DNA of 64,000 nucleotides from Zhongshania sp. R06B22 (GTDB lineage: Bacteria; Pseudomonadota; Gammaproteobacteria; Pseudomonadales; Spongiibacteraceae). The position numbers and the translations under genes were made by a program. The stretch is taken from NCBI RefSeq assembly GCF_040892595.1, contig NZ_JBFRYB010000001.1, positions 3,450,392-3,514,391 of the forward strand, written 5' to 3'. Position 1 is the first letter of the stretch. Each line of letters starts with the position of its first letter. Shown here one piece after another: positions 1 through 9,587 of this stretch. The notes below the pieces were generated by a model. The model saw only the letters and a list, made by a program, of their open reading frames with translations, did no database searches and had not been told where the DNA came from.

Positions 1-1
1 A

Positions 2-382
2 GTGGTAGATCGTCTTGCCGCCCAGCCCGGCAGCAAGACCTACGGTCGCCTTGGCATCATGGCCCAATACTATTGCGAAGTAGAATCGCTATTTGATGTA
101 CCTCCTGAAGCTTTTACCCCCCAGCCCAAGGTACAATCCGCGATCGTAAGATTAACCCCCTACGAAAAGCCGCCACTCCCAGCAAATAATGTCGAGACCT
201 TGCAAATGGTCTTGCGCAGCGCGTTTAACCAACGCCGAAAAACCTTGCGCAACACCCTAAAAGGGGTTATCGATAACGAGGCAATAGAAAGCTTGGGAAT
301 AGATCCCGGCCTTCGCCCCGAACAGCTGGGCTTAGTGGAATATGTTGCCATCGCCAATGCGATAGACAACAACAGCCAGTAA
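2..382 (+). CDS. rsmA: 16S rRNA adenine dimethyltransferase RsmA (KsgA), C-terminal part, cut by window edge
   Basis: RsmA dimethylates two adjacent adenines near the 3' end of 16S rRNA with S-adenosylmethionine, a late step of 30S assembly. About 126 codons remain; the N-terminal SAM-binding half lies left of the window, so the first codon here is not a start. The visible part has the family's YGRLGIMAQYY stretch, the FxPxPKVQSAIVRL segment (FTPQPKVQSAIVRL) and the C-terminal RRKTLRNTLKG and RPEQL motifs of the helical domain. It is followed after 15 bases by apaG and then apaH, the usual rsmA-apaG-apaH order. The family call is secure; only the truncation limits it. Confidence 0.95.
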   Translation: MVDRLAAQPGSKTYGRLGIMAQYYCEVESLFDVPPEAFTPQPKVQSAIVRLTPYEKPPLPANNVETLQMVLRSAFNQRRKTLRNTLKGVIDNEAIESLGIDPGLRPEQLGLVEYVAIANAIDNNSQ

Positions 383-397
383 TTTGCGGAGCACACC

Positions 398-775
398 ATG
401 CCAGAATCAGCACCAGTAGAAATTAAGGTAGAGAGCCAGTTCCTACCCGACCAATCAGAGCCCGCACAGCAACGCTTTGCCTTTGCCTATACCATTACCA
501 TCCGCAATACCGGCGAAGAAGCCGTGCGCCTGCTCAATAGGCATTGGATTATTACCGACGGCGACAACCAAGTTCAGGAAGTGCAAGGTGAAGGCGTTAT
601 CGGCAAACAGCCGCTTATTCCGCCAGGTGAGTCATTTAGCTACACCTCGGGCGCAGTCATAGACACGGCTGTCGGCACTATGGAAGGCAGCTATGAAATG
701 ATTAGCGCCTCGGGTCGGCCGTTCATCGCGCCTATTGGTATCTTCTCCCTCGCCCGCCCCTCGGCCTTACACTAA
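398..775 (+). CDS. apaG: ApaG protein (Co2+/Mg2+ efflux-associated, DUF525 fold)
   Basis: ApaG is a small cytoplasmic beta-sandwich protein of the DUF525 family; its biochemical role is unsettled, and it has been linked to divalent-cation resistance. The 125 residues match the usual length. Conserved blocks are visible: FAYTITIRNTG, the RHWIITD segment, VQGEGVIGKQP, the PGESFSYTSG turn and the GSYEM stretch. A GGAG Shine-Dalgarno sits six bases before the ATG. It lies between rsmA and apaH with gaps of 15 and 9 bases, so it is very likely co-transcribed with both. Confidence 0.95.
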   Translation: MPESAPVEIKVESQFLPDQSEPAQQRFAFAYTITIRNTGEEAVRLLNRHWIITDGDNQVQEVQGEGVIGKQPLIPPGESFSYTSGAVIDTAVGTMEGSYEMISASGRPFIAPIGIFSLARPSALH

Positions 776-784
776 GAGCGCCAG

Positions 785-1597
785 GTGAGTCGCTATGCGG
801 TAGGTGATTTGCAGGGCTGTTTAAAGCCCCTGCAATGCCTGCTAGAAAAGGTGAGCTTTAATCCACAGCGCGACCAGCTCTGGCTAGTGGGTGACCTTGT
901 TAATCGCGGTCCCGACTCACTAGACACGCTGCGCTTCCTGTACAGCATTAAAGACAGCCTACATATTACCCTCGGCAACCACGACCTCCACTGTATCGCC
1001 TTGGCCCGCGGAACCACTAAGCGAGGACGCCACCCCAGCCTTGATGCACTGCTAAATGCCGCTGACTGCGCCGAGCTAATGCAGTGGTTATTGCAGCAGG
1101 CACTGGTGCTGCGTTCAGAAGATGGTCACTACCTGATGAGTCATGCAGGCATTCCTAATGCCTGGAGTAGTGAACAAGCACTGGATCTAAGTCGCGAGGT
1201 CGAAGCTGTATTACAGGGCCCAAATGTCGATGAGTTCTTCCACAATATGTACGGCGACGAACCACTGGCGTGGAACGATAATTTACAGGGTTATGAGCGT
1301 CTTCGGGCAATTACCAACCACCTCACTCGCATGCGTATCTGCGATGCCGACGGCCAGCTCGAATTAGGCTTTAAAGGTATTGCCGCAGATATCCCCCCAC
1401 CCTACCGACCTTGGTTTGAATGGCAGGCCGCAGGCAGCCGCAGCGAAACCCTACTATTTGGCCACTGGGCCGCACTGGAATGTAAAACTGATCGCGACGA
1501 TATTATCGCGCTGGACAGCGGCTGTGTTTGGGGACGCAATATGACCATGCTAAATATGGATAATCGCGACATTTATCGCTGCGAGTGCCAAGCCTAA
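785..1597 (+). CDS. apaH: Bis(5'-nucleosyl)-tetraphosphatase, symmetrical (Ap4A hydrolase)
   Basis: ApaH splits diadenosine tetraphosphate into two ADP and belongs to the calcineurin-like metallophosphoesterases. Metal-binding motifs are in order: GDLQG at about residues 7-11, GDLVNRG at 36-42 and GNHD at 64-67, with SHAGIPNAW and the later FGHWA segment completing the site. The 270-residue length is typical. The start is GTG; the ribosome site is weak (GAG nine bases upstream), so translation may depend on the neighbouring apaG. It is the last gene of the rsmA-apaG-apaH run. Confidence 0.95.
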   Translation: MSRYAVGDLQGCLKPLQCLLEKVSFNPQRDQLWLVGDLVNRGPDSLDTLRFLYSIKDSLHITLGNHDLHCIALARGTTKRGRHPSLDALLNAADCAELMQWLLQQALVLRSEDGHYLMSHAGIPNAWSSEQALDLSREVEAVLQGPNVDEFFHNMYGDEPLAWNDNLQGYERLRAITNHLTRMRICDADGQLELGFKGIAADIPPPYRPWFEWQAAGSRSETLLFGHWAALECKTDRDDIIALDSGCVWGRNMTMLNMDNRDIYRCECQA

Positions 1598-1714
1598 ACT
1601 CAAGCTACCCTCTAGCCCCACAGCAGAATGCCCTCACAAACCCCAGCAACAAGCCTAGCCACCGCGAAATGCTATACTGCCAACACATTTTTACGGCAGC
1701 AATCATACCTCAGC

Positions 1715-2806
1715 ATGAAAACTTATCTCGTCGGCGGCGCAGTGCGCGACAAACTATTGGACTACCCCTTTCACGAACGAGATTGGGTGGTGGTGGGTGC
1801 GCGTCCAGAAGACTTACTCAAGCAGGATTTTCAGCAGGTTGGTAAAGATTTCCCGGTGTTTTTGCATCCCAAAAGCAAAGAGGAATACGCCCTTGCCCGC
1901 ACCGAACGAAAATCGGGTGCCGGCTATCATGGTTTCGTCTGCGACTTTAGCCCCGACATCACCCTAGAGGATGATCTAAGCCGCCGCGACTTAACCATCA
2001 ACGCGATGGCCGAAGACGACAACGGCGACATCATCGACCCCTATGGCGGCATGAGCGACCTCAACAACCACCTATTGCGGCATGTATCACCGGCCTTTAG
2101 CGAAGACCCGCTGCGCATCTTGCGGGTCGCCCGCTTTGCCGCGCGCTACGCCCATCTTGGCTTTACTGTGGCCGAGGAAACCCAAGACTTAATGCGCACA
2201 ATGAGTGACAACGGTGAATTATCAACCATCGCCGCCGAACGCATCTGGGTAGAATTGTGTAAGGCGCTCAAGGAGAAATCCCCCGCTGCCTTCTTTACCG
2301 TCCTTTTAGATTGCCGCGCACTGCACGCACTTTTTCCGCTGTGGCCGCCCGCCCTAAACACCTCAATACTCGACAGCCTGGCACGCGCCGCAGATTTGAA
2401 TTTGGATGCCGACATTCGCTTTGCCATCGCCTGCAGCGGACTAAATGCTGATCACTGCAAAACCTTGTGCGGCGAACTTCGCGCTAGTAATAGCGCCGCA
2501 TGGCTGGCTGAACGCTTTGCTAGCAATATCCCACTGCCGAACTTAAGTAAAAGCGAGGACTGGCTTGCGCTACTTGAAGCCTTCGATTTTGCGCGGCGCC
2601 CACAACATCTTGAAGCCTTTGTCGCCGCGGCAAAATTACTGCTGCCCAAGGAAGATCGCCTAGGCCAGTTGCAACTAGCCGCGACGGCTTTGCAAGATAT
2701 AAAACCGGCCGAATTTATTGCGCAAGGGTTTAAAGGCCCAAAACTAGGCGGGGCTTTGCGAGCAGAAAAAATAAGACGTTTAGGCGAGCTAGGCTGCGGC
2801 GCCTAA
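1715..2806 (+). CDS. cca: CCA-adding tRNA nucleotidyltransferase (short form without HD motif)
   Basis: This class II nucleotidyltransferase adds or repairs the 3'-CCA of tRNAs. The N-terminal head has GGAVRDKLL (residues 7-15), ERDWVVVG (21-28) with a catalytic Asp, the [13 protein letters not shown] flexible segment and [10 protein letters not shown], followed by the [21 protein letters not shown] neck. The frame is open upstream, but the family's N-terminus ([12 protein letters not shown]) fixes the ATG used here. The protein is 363 residues, shorter than E. coli Cca (about 412). The C-terminal HD-phosphohydrolase motif of E. coli Cca is absent: where that protein has CHDLGKG, this one reads ACSGLNAD. 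It is probably a nucleotidyltransferase without phosphatase or phosphodiesterase activity. Confidence 0.93.
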   Translation: MKTYLVGGAVRDKLLDYPFHERDWVVVGARPEDLLKQDFQQVGKDFPVFLHPKSKEEYALARTERKSGAGYHGFVCDFSPDITLEDDLSRRDLTINAMAEDDNGDIIDPYGGMSDLNNHLLRHVSPAFSEDPLRILRVARFAARYAHLGFTVAEETQDLMRTMSDNGELSTIAAERIWVELCKALKEKSPAAFFTVLLDCRALHALFPLWPPALNTSILDSLARAADLNLDADIRFAIACSGLNADHCKTLCGELRASNSAAWLAERFASNIPLPNLSKSEDWLALLEAFDFARRPQHLEAFVAAAKLLLPKEDRLGQLQLAATALQDIKPAEFIAQGFKGPKLGGALRAEKIRRLGELGCGA

Positions 2807-2810
2807 GACA

Positions 2811-3320
2811 CTAGCCCGCGGATATATCGCGCCCCTGCCATTGAAACGGCACTGGCCACAACTTTTGATCAGACTGATAGTTCTGCCATAAAGTGCGGTA
2901 ATTGCGACCGTCCACAGGATGACAATGGTCTGGAGCAATTTCACTCAACGGCAACAGCACAAAGGCGTTATAAAGAATTTCTGCGCGGGGCAACTCTATG
3001 CCCGCGTGGCAACCGCAGACGTCGTCGTAACTTAAAATATCAATATCTATAGTACGAGGGCTAAACTTTGCCGCCCCTAGCTGCCGGCCATTACTTAACT
3101 CTATCGCCCACATTTGCGCGGCAAAGTCTTTTAGTGACATATCCGTGGAAAACCCCACCGCCATATTCAAAAACAAGCTCCCTGGAAACCCCACCGATTC
3201 ACTTTCGTAAACCCGAGACAATACCAAGGAACCAAACTGCTGATGAAGACTATCAAGCGCTATCGTCATATGCCGATAGCGCTGGGTATTGCTGCCTAGG
3301 CTAAGAAACACTTCTGCCAT
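2811..3320 (-). CDS. folK: 2-amino-4-hydroxy-6-hydroxymethyldihydropteridine pyrophosphokinase
   Basis: FolK transfers pyrophosphate from ATP to 6-hydroxymethyl-dihydropterin in folate synthesis. The N-terminal LSLGSN motif, the GFPGSLFLNMAV segment and the signature FSPRTIDIDIL (metal-binding Asp92 and Asp94) are visible in 169 residues. Its start codon overlaps the stop of folB by one base (TAATG), so translational coupling is likely, and the two genes catalyse consecutive steps of the pathway. It ends four bases from the convergent cca stop. Confidence 0.95.
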   Translation of the reverse strand: MAEVFLSLGSNTQRYRHMTIALDSLHQQFGSLVLSRVYESESVGFPGSLFLNMAVGFSTDMSLKDFAAQMWAIELSNGRQLGAAKFSPRTIDIDILSYDDVCGCHAGIELPRAEILYNAFVLLPLSEIAPDHCHPVDGRNYRTLWQNYQSDQKLWPVPFQWQGRDISAG

Positions 3321-3673
3321 TAACGCTGACCACGTTCAATAATAATGCCGACATCCTTGGCCTGCCGCATAGCGCCCGGCTTGCTCAAGCTTAAGCGCAG
3401 CCAAGGCACAGCAAAGTCCGCCATAATCATTTCAGCGCAGCGCTGTGCCAGCGTCTCTACTAAGGCAAACTCACTGCGTTTCACAAAGTCTTCCACAGTC
3501 TCGGTGATCGCCTTGTAATTTAAGGTCAGAGCAATGTCATCACCGGCCGCAGCCGGGCGAATATCGGTTCCCAACTCCAAATCCAGCACTAAGGTTTGAC
3601 GGTGTGCGCGTTCAAAATCGTAGATACCAATAATGGTATCTACCTGTAAACCGCGTATATAAACAATATCCAT
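3320..3673 (-). CDS. folB: Dihydroneopterin aldolase
   Basis: FolB converts 7,8-dihydroneopterin to 6-hydroxymethyl-dihydropterin, the substrate of FolK encoded directly downstream. With the ATG chosen here the protein starts MDIVYIRGLQVDTIIGIYDF, matching the family; seven extra codons upstream in frame do not. The pterin-binding Glu (FER, residue 21) and the catalytic Lys in LSLSKPGA are present, as is the LVETLAQRCAE helix. At 117 residues it is a normal length. It sits 29 bases from tsaD on the same strand, so tsaD-folB-folK may form one transcript. Confidence 0.94.
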   Translation of the reverse strand: MDIVYIRGLQVDTIIGIYDFERAHRQTLVLDLELGTDIRPAAAGDDIALTLNYKAITETVEDFVKRSEFALVETLAQRCAEMIMADFAVPWLRLSLSKPGAMRQAKDVGIIIERGQR

Positions 3674-3702
3674 AGATAGCCTGTTGCCGGACAAAGAGTA
3701 AA

Positions 3703-4728
3703 TCAGACTGCGCTTAATTCAGTCATCGGCCAGCGCGGCCGTATTGAAACACTAAGACCCTCGTGCTGACCCGCCTGCAAGCGACAATGACCGGCATAGG
3801 CGATCATCGCACCATTATCTGTGCAAAATTCTGGTCTTGGGTAAAATACTTCGCCACCGATCTTCGCCATTTTCTGGGCCAAGCGCGCACGCAATACGGT
3901 ATTGGCGCTCACGCCACCCGCCATCACCAAGGTACTTAAGTTTTCTTGAACCAGAGCGCGGGTGCATTTAATTACCAAGGTATCCACCACTGCCTCTTGG
4001 AACGCCGCCGCAATATCAGCTTGATTCTGGGCATCGTAAGTTCCGGCTTCGCGGCTGGCCGTCACAGTATTTAGGGTAAACGTTTTCAAACCACTAAAAC
4101 TAAAATCTAAACCTGGGCGATTAACCATGGGCCGCGGAAAGGTATATCGGCCCGGGGTTCCGCGCTCGGCTGCCTTCGCGACTTGCGGGCCACCTGGATA
4201 ACCCAAATCCAGCATTTTCGCTGCTTTATCGAAAGCTTCACCGGCGGCGTCATCCAAGGACTCACCCAAAATACGGTATTGGCCAATGCCATCAACACGC
4301 ACAAGCTGGGTATGCCCGCCAGAAACGAGCAGAGCGATAAAGGGAAAGCTCGGCGCGTTTTCTTCCAGCATCGGGGCCAATAAATGCCCTTCCATATGAT
4401 GCACCGCGACCGCGGGAATACCCCAGCCGTAGGCCATGGCGCGCCCAGCACAGGCACCTACCATCAAGGCGCCGGCAAGACCGGGGCCATTGGTAAATGC
4501 TACGCCGTCTAATTGCTCACCGCGCATGCCGGCTTTATCTAAGACCTCGCGGACCAAGGGCAGCAATTTACGCACATGATCCCGCGACGCCAGCTCTGGC
4601 ACCACGCCACCATATTCGGCATGCAGCGCAACCTGGCTATACAGGGCCTCAGCAAGCAAGCCTTGCTCGGAATCGTATATCGCCACGCCTGTTTCATCAC
4701 AGGAGGTTTCTAGTCCTAAAACACGCAC
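3703..4728 (-). CDS. tsaD: tRNA N6-threonylcarbamoyladenosine transferase TsaD (Gcp)
   Basis: TsaD transfers the threonylcarbamoyl group to A37 of ANN-decoding tRNAs, together with TsaB and TsaE. The ASKHA-fold protein shows the N-terminal [16 protein letters not shown], the [12 protein letters not shown] block, the metal-binding [16 protein letters not shown] and FSFSGLKT motifs, and VMAGGVSAN near the C-terminus. I chose a GTG start because it gives the family N-terminus ([13 protein letters not shown]) and has a GGGAAG ribosome site nine bases upstream; an in-frame ATG 15 codons earlier is the alternative. Length is then 341 residues, like E. coli (337). It is divergent from rpsU, as in many gammaproteobacteria. 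Confidence 0.95.
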   Translation of the reverse strand: MRVLGLETSCDETGVAIYDSEQGLLAEALYSQVALHAEYGGVVPELASRDHVRKLLPLVREVLDKAGMRGEQLDGVAFTNGPGLAGALMVGACAGRAMAYGWGIPAVAVHHMEGHLLAPMLEENAPSFPFIALLVSGGHTQLVRVDGIGQYRILGESLDDAAGEAFDKAAKMLDLGYPGGPQVAKAAERGTPGRYTFPRPMVNRPGLDFSFSGLKTFTLNTVTASREAGTYDAQNQADIAAAFQEAVVDTLVIKCTRALVQENLSTLVMAGGVSANTVLRARLAQKMAKIGGEVFYPRPEFCTDNGAMIAYAGHCRLQAGQHEGLSVSIRPRWPMTELSAV

Positions 4729-4804
4729 TTCCAGACTTCCCACGCTAATTGAGGGCGCATGATACTGGCTCAATCGGATTCACACCAGTTATCCCCTTAA
4801 TGGC

Positions 4805-4832
4805 TTTGCTTTTTGCCACAACAGAGTATAGA
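4805..4832 (+). promoter_or_regulatory. Candidate promoter for rpsU operon
   Basis: In the tsaD-rpsU divergent gap, TATAGA (4827-4832) could act as a -10 box. The upstream TTTGCT (4805-4810) at 16 bases is a poor -35 match. The site is about 80 bases before the rpsU start. Support is weak and rests on the -10 hexamer and location only. Confidence 0.3.
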
Positions 4833-4914
4833 ATTCAGCGCCCTTGGAGTGCTGCTTTTTATTTAGCAGTGCAGACAGCAAATTTTGTTCCATTGATTAG
4901 GACAGGTTTAACGA

Positions 4915-5130
4915 ATGCCTTCAGTCAAACTCAAAGAAAACGAACCATTTGATATCGCCCTACGCCGTTTTAAGCGTTCTTGCGAAAAAGCAGGCGTATT
5001 AGCAGAAGTTCGTCGTCGTGAATTCTACGAAAAGCCAACTTCTGTTCGTAAGCGTCAAGCAGCCGCAGCGGTAAAACGTCACGCTAAGAAAGTATCGCGC
5101 GACAACAAAAAGCAGCAACGCCTCTACTAA
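4915..5130 (+). CDS. rpsU: 30S ribosomal protein S21
   Basis: S21 is a small basic protein of the 30S platform that helps base-pairing with the mRNA Shine-Dalgarno region. The 71 residues are full length, with the typical [22 protein letters not shown] core and a Lys/Arg-rich tail. An AGGA ribosome site precedes the ATG. It is the first gene of the classical rpsU-dnaG-rpoD macromolecular-synthesis operon, here with yqeY inserted after it. Confidence 0.97.
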   Translation: MPSVKLKENEPFDIALRRFKRSCEKAGVLAEVRRREFYEKPTSVRKRQAAAAVKRHAKKVSRDNKKQQRLY

Positions 5131-5131
5131 G

Positions 5132-5151
5132 AACTCTTTTTAAGAGTTTTT
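5132..5151 (+). terminator. AT-rich hairpin after rpsU (partial terminator or attenuator)
   Basis: A perfect 7-bp stem AACTCTT/AAGAGTT with a 3-base loop starts two bases after the rpsU stop and runs into TTT. It is weak as an intrinsic terminator. In E. coli an attenuating terminator is known between rpsU and dnaG, lowering primase output relative to S21; the same role is inferred here from position. Confidence 0.55.
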
Positions 5152-5208
5152 AGTAACGCATAGCGCTTTAGCTCCATCCCTCCTTTGTAAAGGAAACTCC
5201 GCGAGCCC

Positions 5209-5661
5209 ATGGCAGATCAAACGCTTAAGAAATCTCTCACAGACGCGATGAAAACCGCGATGCGAGCCAAAGATAAAGCGACATTGAATGCCGTGCGACT
5301 CATACTCGCCGAGATAAAACGCATTGAAGTCGACGAGCGCATTGATGTAGATGATGCGCGAGTTTTAGCTGTGCTCGACAAAATGTGCAAGCAACGCCGC
5401 GATTCGATTAGCCAGTATGAAAATGCTGACCGCGAAGATCTGGCTGAGCAAGAACGCTTTGAAATGGGCGTTATTCAATCTTATATGCCCACCCCCTTAA
5501 GCGACGACGAACTGGAAGGCCTCATCAAAGAAGCCATAAGCACCAGCGGCGCGGAAGCGGTTAAAGACATGGGCAAGGTTGTTGCCCTACTCAAGCCAAA
5601 GGTGCAGGGCCGCGCAGACATGGGCGCCGTCAGCAAGAAGATTAAAGCGCTACTTGCCTAG
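5209..5661 (+). CDS. GatB/YqeY domain protein
   Basis: This 150-residue cytoplasmic protein of the GatB/YqeY family resembles the C-terminal helical domain of the GatB amidotransferase subunit. It opens with LKKSLTDAMKTAMRAKDK and the LNAVRLILAEIKR helix. It has the QRRDSISQYENADREDLAEQE region and ends with the GRADMGAVSKKIKALLA tail that probably contacts tRNA-like substrates in GatB. The exact role of stand-alone YqeY proteins is not established. The gene commonly sits between rpsU and dnaG in pseudomonads and relatives, as here, and is probably co-transcribed with them. Confidence 0.92.
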   Translation: MADQTLKKSLTDAMKTAMRAKDKATLNAVRLILAEIKRIEVDERIDVDDARVLAVLDKMCKQRRDSISQYENADREDLAEQERFEMGVIQSYMPTPLSDDELEGLIKEAISTSGAEAVKDMGKVVALLKPKVQGRADMGAVSKKIKALLA

Positions 5662-5737
5662 CCCAAACCCCATTGGCAATTGATACCACCAACACCAACT
5701 GATACGCTCATTCAACCTCTGCTCCGGAAACGCTGAC

Positions 5738-7600
5738 GTGGCCGCTAAAGGACGTATCCCCCAATATTTTATCGACGATTTGCTCTCCCGGGTCGATATT
5801 GTCGATGTTATCAATCGCCGCGTATCGCTAAAGAAAACCGGCAAGAATTACAGCGCCCGCTGCCCATTCCACGAAGAAAAAACCCCCTCCTTCAGCGTTA
5901 ACCCCGACAAGCAATTTTACTACTGCTTTGGTTGCGGCGCCGGCGGCAACGCGGTGGGGTTTATTATGGATTACGAGCGCCAGGACTTTCCTAGCGCCGT
6001 CGACAATCTTGCTCACATTGCCGGGCTAGAGGTTCCCCGCGAAGACCTCAGTCCCCAGCAGCAAGTAAAGCAAGAACGCCGCAAAACCATTTACGATCTT
6101 ATGGAGCAAGTTTCAGCCCACTACCAAAAGCAACTCCGCTCCGACCCACAATCTCAGCGCGCCATCGACTATCTTAAGCGTCGTGGCTTGAGCGGACGCA
6201 TCGCTCGCGACTTCAATATTGGCTTTGCACCCCCGGGCTGGGACAATTTACTCAAAGCCTTTGGCGATACCGACGAGCGCAAGCAACAACTAATCGACGC
6301 TGGCATGCTGATAGAAAAGGAAGACGGTAAACTCTATGACCGCTTCCGCGACCGCATTATGTTTCCCATCCGCGACAATCGCGGACGTGTTATCGCCTTC
6401 GGCGGCAGGGTATTAGGTGACGACAAACCAAAATACCTAAACTCGCCTGAAACCGATATATTTCAAAAGGGCAAAGAACTTTACGGCCTGTATCAAGCCC
6501 GCCAAAACAACCGCCACTTAGAACAACTGCTAGTAGTAGAAGGCTATATGGATGTCGTTGCGCTCGCGCAATATGGCATTATGACCGGCATCGCCACCCT
6601 CGGCACCGCCAGTAATACCGAGCATTTACGCACCGCATTTCGCTATGCCAGCGAGCTGATATTTTGTTTTGACGGCGATGCTGCAGGCCGCAAAGCGGCA
6701 GAGCGAGCCCTGGAAAATGCCCTGCCGGTAATGGAAGACGGCCGGCGAATTCGATTTTTATTTCTACCCGAGGGCGATGACCCCGACAGCGTGGTAAACC
6801 GCGACGGCGCCGCTGGATTCCAAAAATTACTGGCCGGCGCCTCACCGCTGGAGCGCTATTTTTTTGAATCATTATATGAGCAGACCGACCCCAATACTCT
6901 AGAGGGTAAGGCACGCCTCAGCAAACTAGCACTGCCTAGGCTGCAGCTTTTACCTGAGGGCGTATTTCGCCAACTCATGCTGGACTCACTGGCAGAGCGC
7001 ACTGGGCTTAGCCGCCAATCTGTCGATCAGCTGCTCAATGAAAGCCAAGCCATCGCGCAACAAGAGGAAGCGAGACCCGCCGCAGTCGAGCAACGGCGCA
7101 GCACAACACTCAAGCTGGCCGCAAAAGTACCGGGATCGCGACGCGATCCCCTTCTTTTTGCTCTGGCAATGCTGTTATTTAATCCACGCGGCGCCGCCAG
7201 CGGCCCAGCCAGCATTAGCAATATAGACGCCTCGCCATCGGCAGCCCTGCTCAATAACACCATCGCGCTACTGCGAAAACGGCCGGAATCTAGCACCGCC
7301 ATGCTACTGGGTCACTGGTACGGCCAACCCGAATACGAAGTGATGACCGAGGCACTCAAGACCATTGAGCTGCTAGGCACCGAATTAAACGATGAAAAAG
7401 CGGAAACCGCATTTTTCGACACCTTGGCGCACATAGAGGCGCAACGGTCGACCCAAACACTGCGCGGCCACGTCGATGAATTACGAAACCGCAATGAAGT
7501 CGACAAACCGCCAAGCGCCAACTACCCTGAACTTAGCGAAGCAGATAAGCAGCAATTACTTACGATTCAGCAGCTTTTAAAACAAAAACACCGCCTGTAG
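5738..7600 (+). CDS. dnaG: DNA primase
   Basis: DnaG makes RNA primers at the replication fork. Domains run in order: an N-terminal zinc ribbon (Cys42-Pro-Phe-His45 and the CFGCGAGG pair near residues 62-65), the catalytic core with basic patch and TOPRIM fold (VVEGYMDVVALAQYG and CFDGDAAGRKAAERA with the metal-binding acidic residues), and a C-terminal helicase-binding region after a poorly conserved Ala/Pro-rich linker. At 620 residues it is slightly longer than E. coli DnaG (581). The start is GTG with GGAAA upstream. It is followed by rpoD after a 182-base gap that carries a separate promoter. Confidence 0.97.
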   Translation: MAAKGRIPQYFIDDLLSRVDIVDVINRRVSLKKTGKNYSARCPFHEEKTPSFSVNPDKQFYYCFGCGAGGNAVGFIMDYERQDFPSAVDNLAHIAGLEVPREDLSPQQQVKQERRKTIYDLMEQVSAHYQKQLRSDPQSQRAIDYLKRRGLSGRIARDFNIGFAPPGWDNLLKAFGDTDERKQQLIDAGMLIEKEDGKLYDRFRDRIMFPIRDNRGRVIAFGGRVLGDDKPKYLNSPETDIFQKGKELYGLYQARQNNRHLEQLLVVEGYMDVVALAQYGIMTGIATLGTASNTEHLRTAFRYASELIFCFDGDAAGRKAAERALENALPVMEDGRRIRFLFLPEGDDPDSVVNRDGAAGFQKLLAGASPLERYFFESLYEQTDPNTLEGKARLSKLALPRLQLLPEGVFRQLMLDSLAERTGLSRQSVDQLLNESQAIAQQEEARPAAVEQRRSTTLKLAAKVPGSRRDPLLFALAMLLFNPRGAASGPASISNIDASPSAALLNNTIALLRKRPESSTAMLLGHWYGQPEYEVMTEALKTIELLGTELNDEKAETAFFDTLAHIEAQRSTQTLRGHVDELRNRNEVDKPPSANYPELSEADKQQLLTIQQLLKQKHRL

Positions 7601-7732
7601 AGTCAAAATCTAACACCACCGTATGCCTCATGGCATTTATCACGACACAGAATGAAGCTGATCAAACACCAATTACTACATTACACCACGAACGAGTCTG
7701 GAATTTACTGGTCGGATGGTGGGTGAATAGGG

Positions 7733-7738
7733 TATAAT
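7733..7738 (+). promoter_or_regulatory. Candidate -10 box of an rpoD promoter
   Basis: A perfect TATAAT lies 45 bases before the rpoD ATG. At 16-19 bases upstream no good -35 hexamer is seen and there is no TG extension, so the promoter may need an activator or alternative sigma. A separate promoter for rpoD inside the operon is expected from E. coli. Confidence 0.5.
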
Positions 7739-7782
7739 TTGCGGCTAATTTTTAACCTGTACCTAACGAGTAATTTGAAAGA

Positions 7783-9570
7783 ATGAGTGACTCAAAGCAT
7801 CAATCGCGCCTCAAGCAACTCATTGCCAAAGGCAAGGAACAGGGTTACCTAACGTACTCTGAGGTCAACGACCATTTACCGGAAGATATATCTGATCCGG
7901 ATCAGGTCGAAGAAATCATCCAAATGATCAATGATATGGGCATTCAGGTGTTTGAACACGCACCTGATGAAGACACATTGATCATGGCCGGCAGCGACTC
8001 TCCAGATGACATCGCTGCGGCCGAAGCGGCTGCCGCCCTCGCCGCCGTAGAAACCGAAACCGGCCGCACCACCGACCCCGTGCGTATGTATATGCGCGAA
8101 ATGGGTACGGTTGAGCTATTAACCCGCGAAGGCGAAATCGTCATTGCGAAGCGGATAGAAGAAGGCATCCGCGAAGTAATGGCCGCACTGGCTTACTACC
8201 CAGGCGTTGTTGCTGGCGTATTGGCTCAATACGACCGAGTTGTTGCTGAAGAGCGCCGCCTAGGCGATATCATGAGCGGCTATTTAGACCCTGCCGACAA
8301 TGTACCGTCGCCACAGGCCCAAGCCGCCGCTGCCGCAGAAGCCAGCGATGATGATGACGATGCTGTGTCTGGCCCAGATCCAGAAGAAGCCCGCATCCGC
8401 TTTACCGCCCTGCAGAAGCAATCTAACAAAGTTGAGAAGTCTATTGCTGAACACGGTCGCTACAGCAAGCAAACGGCTAAAGAATTAAACGCCTTGGGCG
8501 AGCTATTCAAATTCTTCAAGCTCACGCCAAGCATGTACGACCCATTGATTGAAGAAGTTCGCACCACCCTAAGCTCTATTCGCTCTATGGAACGCGAAGT
8601 AATGACAATCTGTGTCAAGAAAGTTGGCATTGATCGCAAGGAATTTATTCGCAGCTTCCAAGGTAATGAAGCGAACCTGAAATGGGGCGACGAGCTACTC
8701 AAAAAGCACCCTAGGCTAGCCGACTTCAGCGATGTCATTCGTCGTCTTCAAAACAAGATTGCCTATATCGAAGAACGCCAAGACCTAACGATTTCTGATA
8801 TTAAAGAAATCAACCGTCGCGTTTCTATCGGTGAAGCCCGCGCCCGTCGCGCCAAGAAAGAAATGGTCGAGGCCAACCTGCGTTTGGTTATCTCGATTGC
8901 GAAAAAATATACCAACCGCGGCCTGCAGTTCCTCGATCTAATCCAGGAAGGCAATATCGGTCTCATGAAAGCGGTAGACAAGTTTGAATACCGTCGCGGC
9001 TACAAGTTCTCCACCTACGCAACCTGGTGGATACGTCAGGCAATTACCCGCTCTATTGCTGACCAAGCGCGCACTATTCGTATTCCGGTACACATGATTG
9101 AAACGATTAATAAACTCAATCGTATCTCTCGGCAAATGCTTCAGGAAATGGGTCGCGAACCCACCCCTGAAGAACTTGGCGAGCGCATGGAAATGCCTGA
9201 AGACAAAGTGCGTAAAGTACTTAAAATCGCAAAAGAGCCTATCTCGATGGAAACACCCATCGGCGACGATGAAGATTCACATTTGGGTGACTTTATTGAA
9301 GATGGCACCATCTCTTCACCGATTGAGTCTGCCACTGGCGAAGGTTTGCGTGAAGCCACTAAAGACGTACTTTCCGGCCTTACCGCACGCGAAGCAAAAG
9401 TATTGCGGATGCGTTTTGGTATCGATATGAACACCGACCACACCCTTGAAGAGGTTGGTAAACAGTTTGACGTTACCCGCGAGCGTATTCGTCAGATCGA
9501 AGCCAAGGCATTGCGCAAATTGCGTCATCCAACACGCTCAGATCATCTGCGCAGCTTCCTGGACGAGTAG
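7783..9570 (+). CDS. rpoD: RNA polymerase primary sigma factor RpoD (sigma-70)
   Basis: RpoD directs RNA polymerase to housekeeping promoters. The 595-residue protein has the acidic region 1.1 ([20 protein letters not shown]), region 1.2 ([20 protein letters not shown]) and a non-conserved acidic spacer. Region 2 includes [17 protein letters not shown], the -10-reading [17 protein letters not shown] and the [12 protein letters not shown] block. Region 3 follows, and region 4 has the -35-reading helix-turn-helix in [20 protein letters not shown]. All key regions are intact. It closes the rpsU-yqeY-dnaG-rpoD operon and is followed by a long perfect hairpin. Confidence 0.98.
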   Translation: MSDSKHQSRLKQLIAKGKEQGYLTYSEVNDHLPEDISDPDQVEEIIQMINDMGIQVFEHAPDEDTLIMAGSDSPDDIAAAEAAAALAAVETETGRTTDPVRMYMREMGTVELLTREGEIVIAKRIEEGIREVMAALAYYPGVVAGVLAQYDRVVAEERRLGDIMSGYLDPADNVPSPQAQAAAAAEASDDDDDAVSGPDPEEARIRFTALQKQSNKVEKSIAEHGRYSKQTAKELNALGELFKFFKLTPSMYDPLIEEVRTTLSSIRSMEREVMTICVKKVGIDRKEFIRSFQGNEANLKWGDELLKKHPRLADFSDVIRRLQNKIAYIEERQDLTISDIKEINRRVSIGEARARRAKKEMVEANLRLVISIAKKYTNRGLQFLDLIQEGNIGLMKAVDKFEYRRGYKFSTYATWWIRQAITRSIADQARTIRIPVHMIETINKLNRISRQMLQEMGREPTPEELGERMEMPEDKVRKVLKIAKEPISMETPIGDDEDSHLGDFIEDGTISSPIESATGEGLREATKDVLSGLTAREAKVLRMRFGIDMNTDHTLEEVGKQFDVTRERIRQIEAKALRKLRHPTRSDHLRSFLDE

Positions 9571-9587
9571 AGCACAGCAGAGACAAA

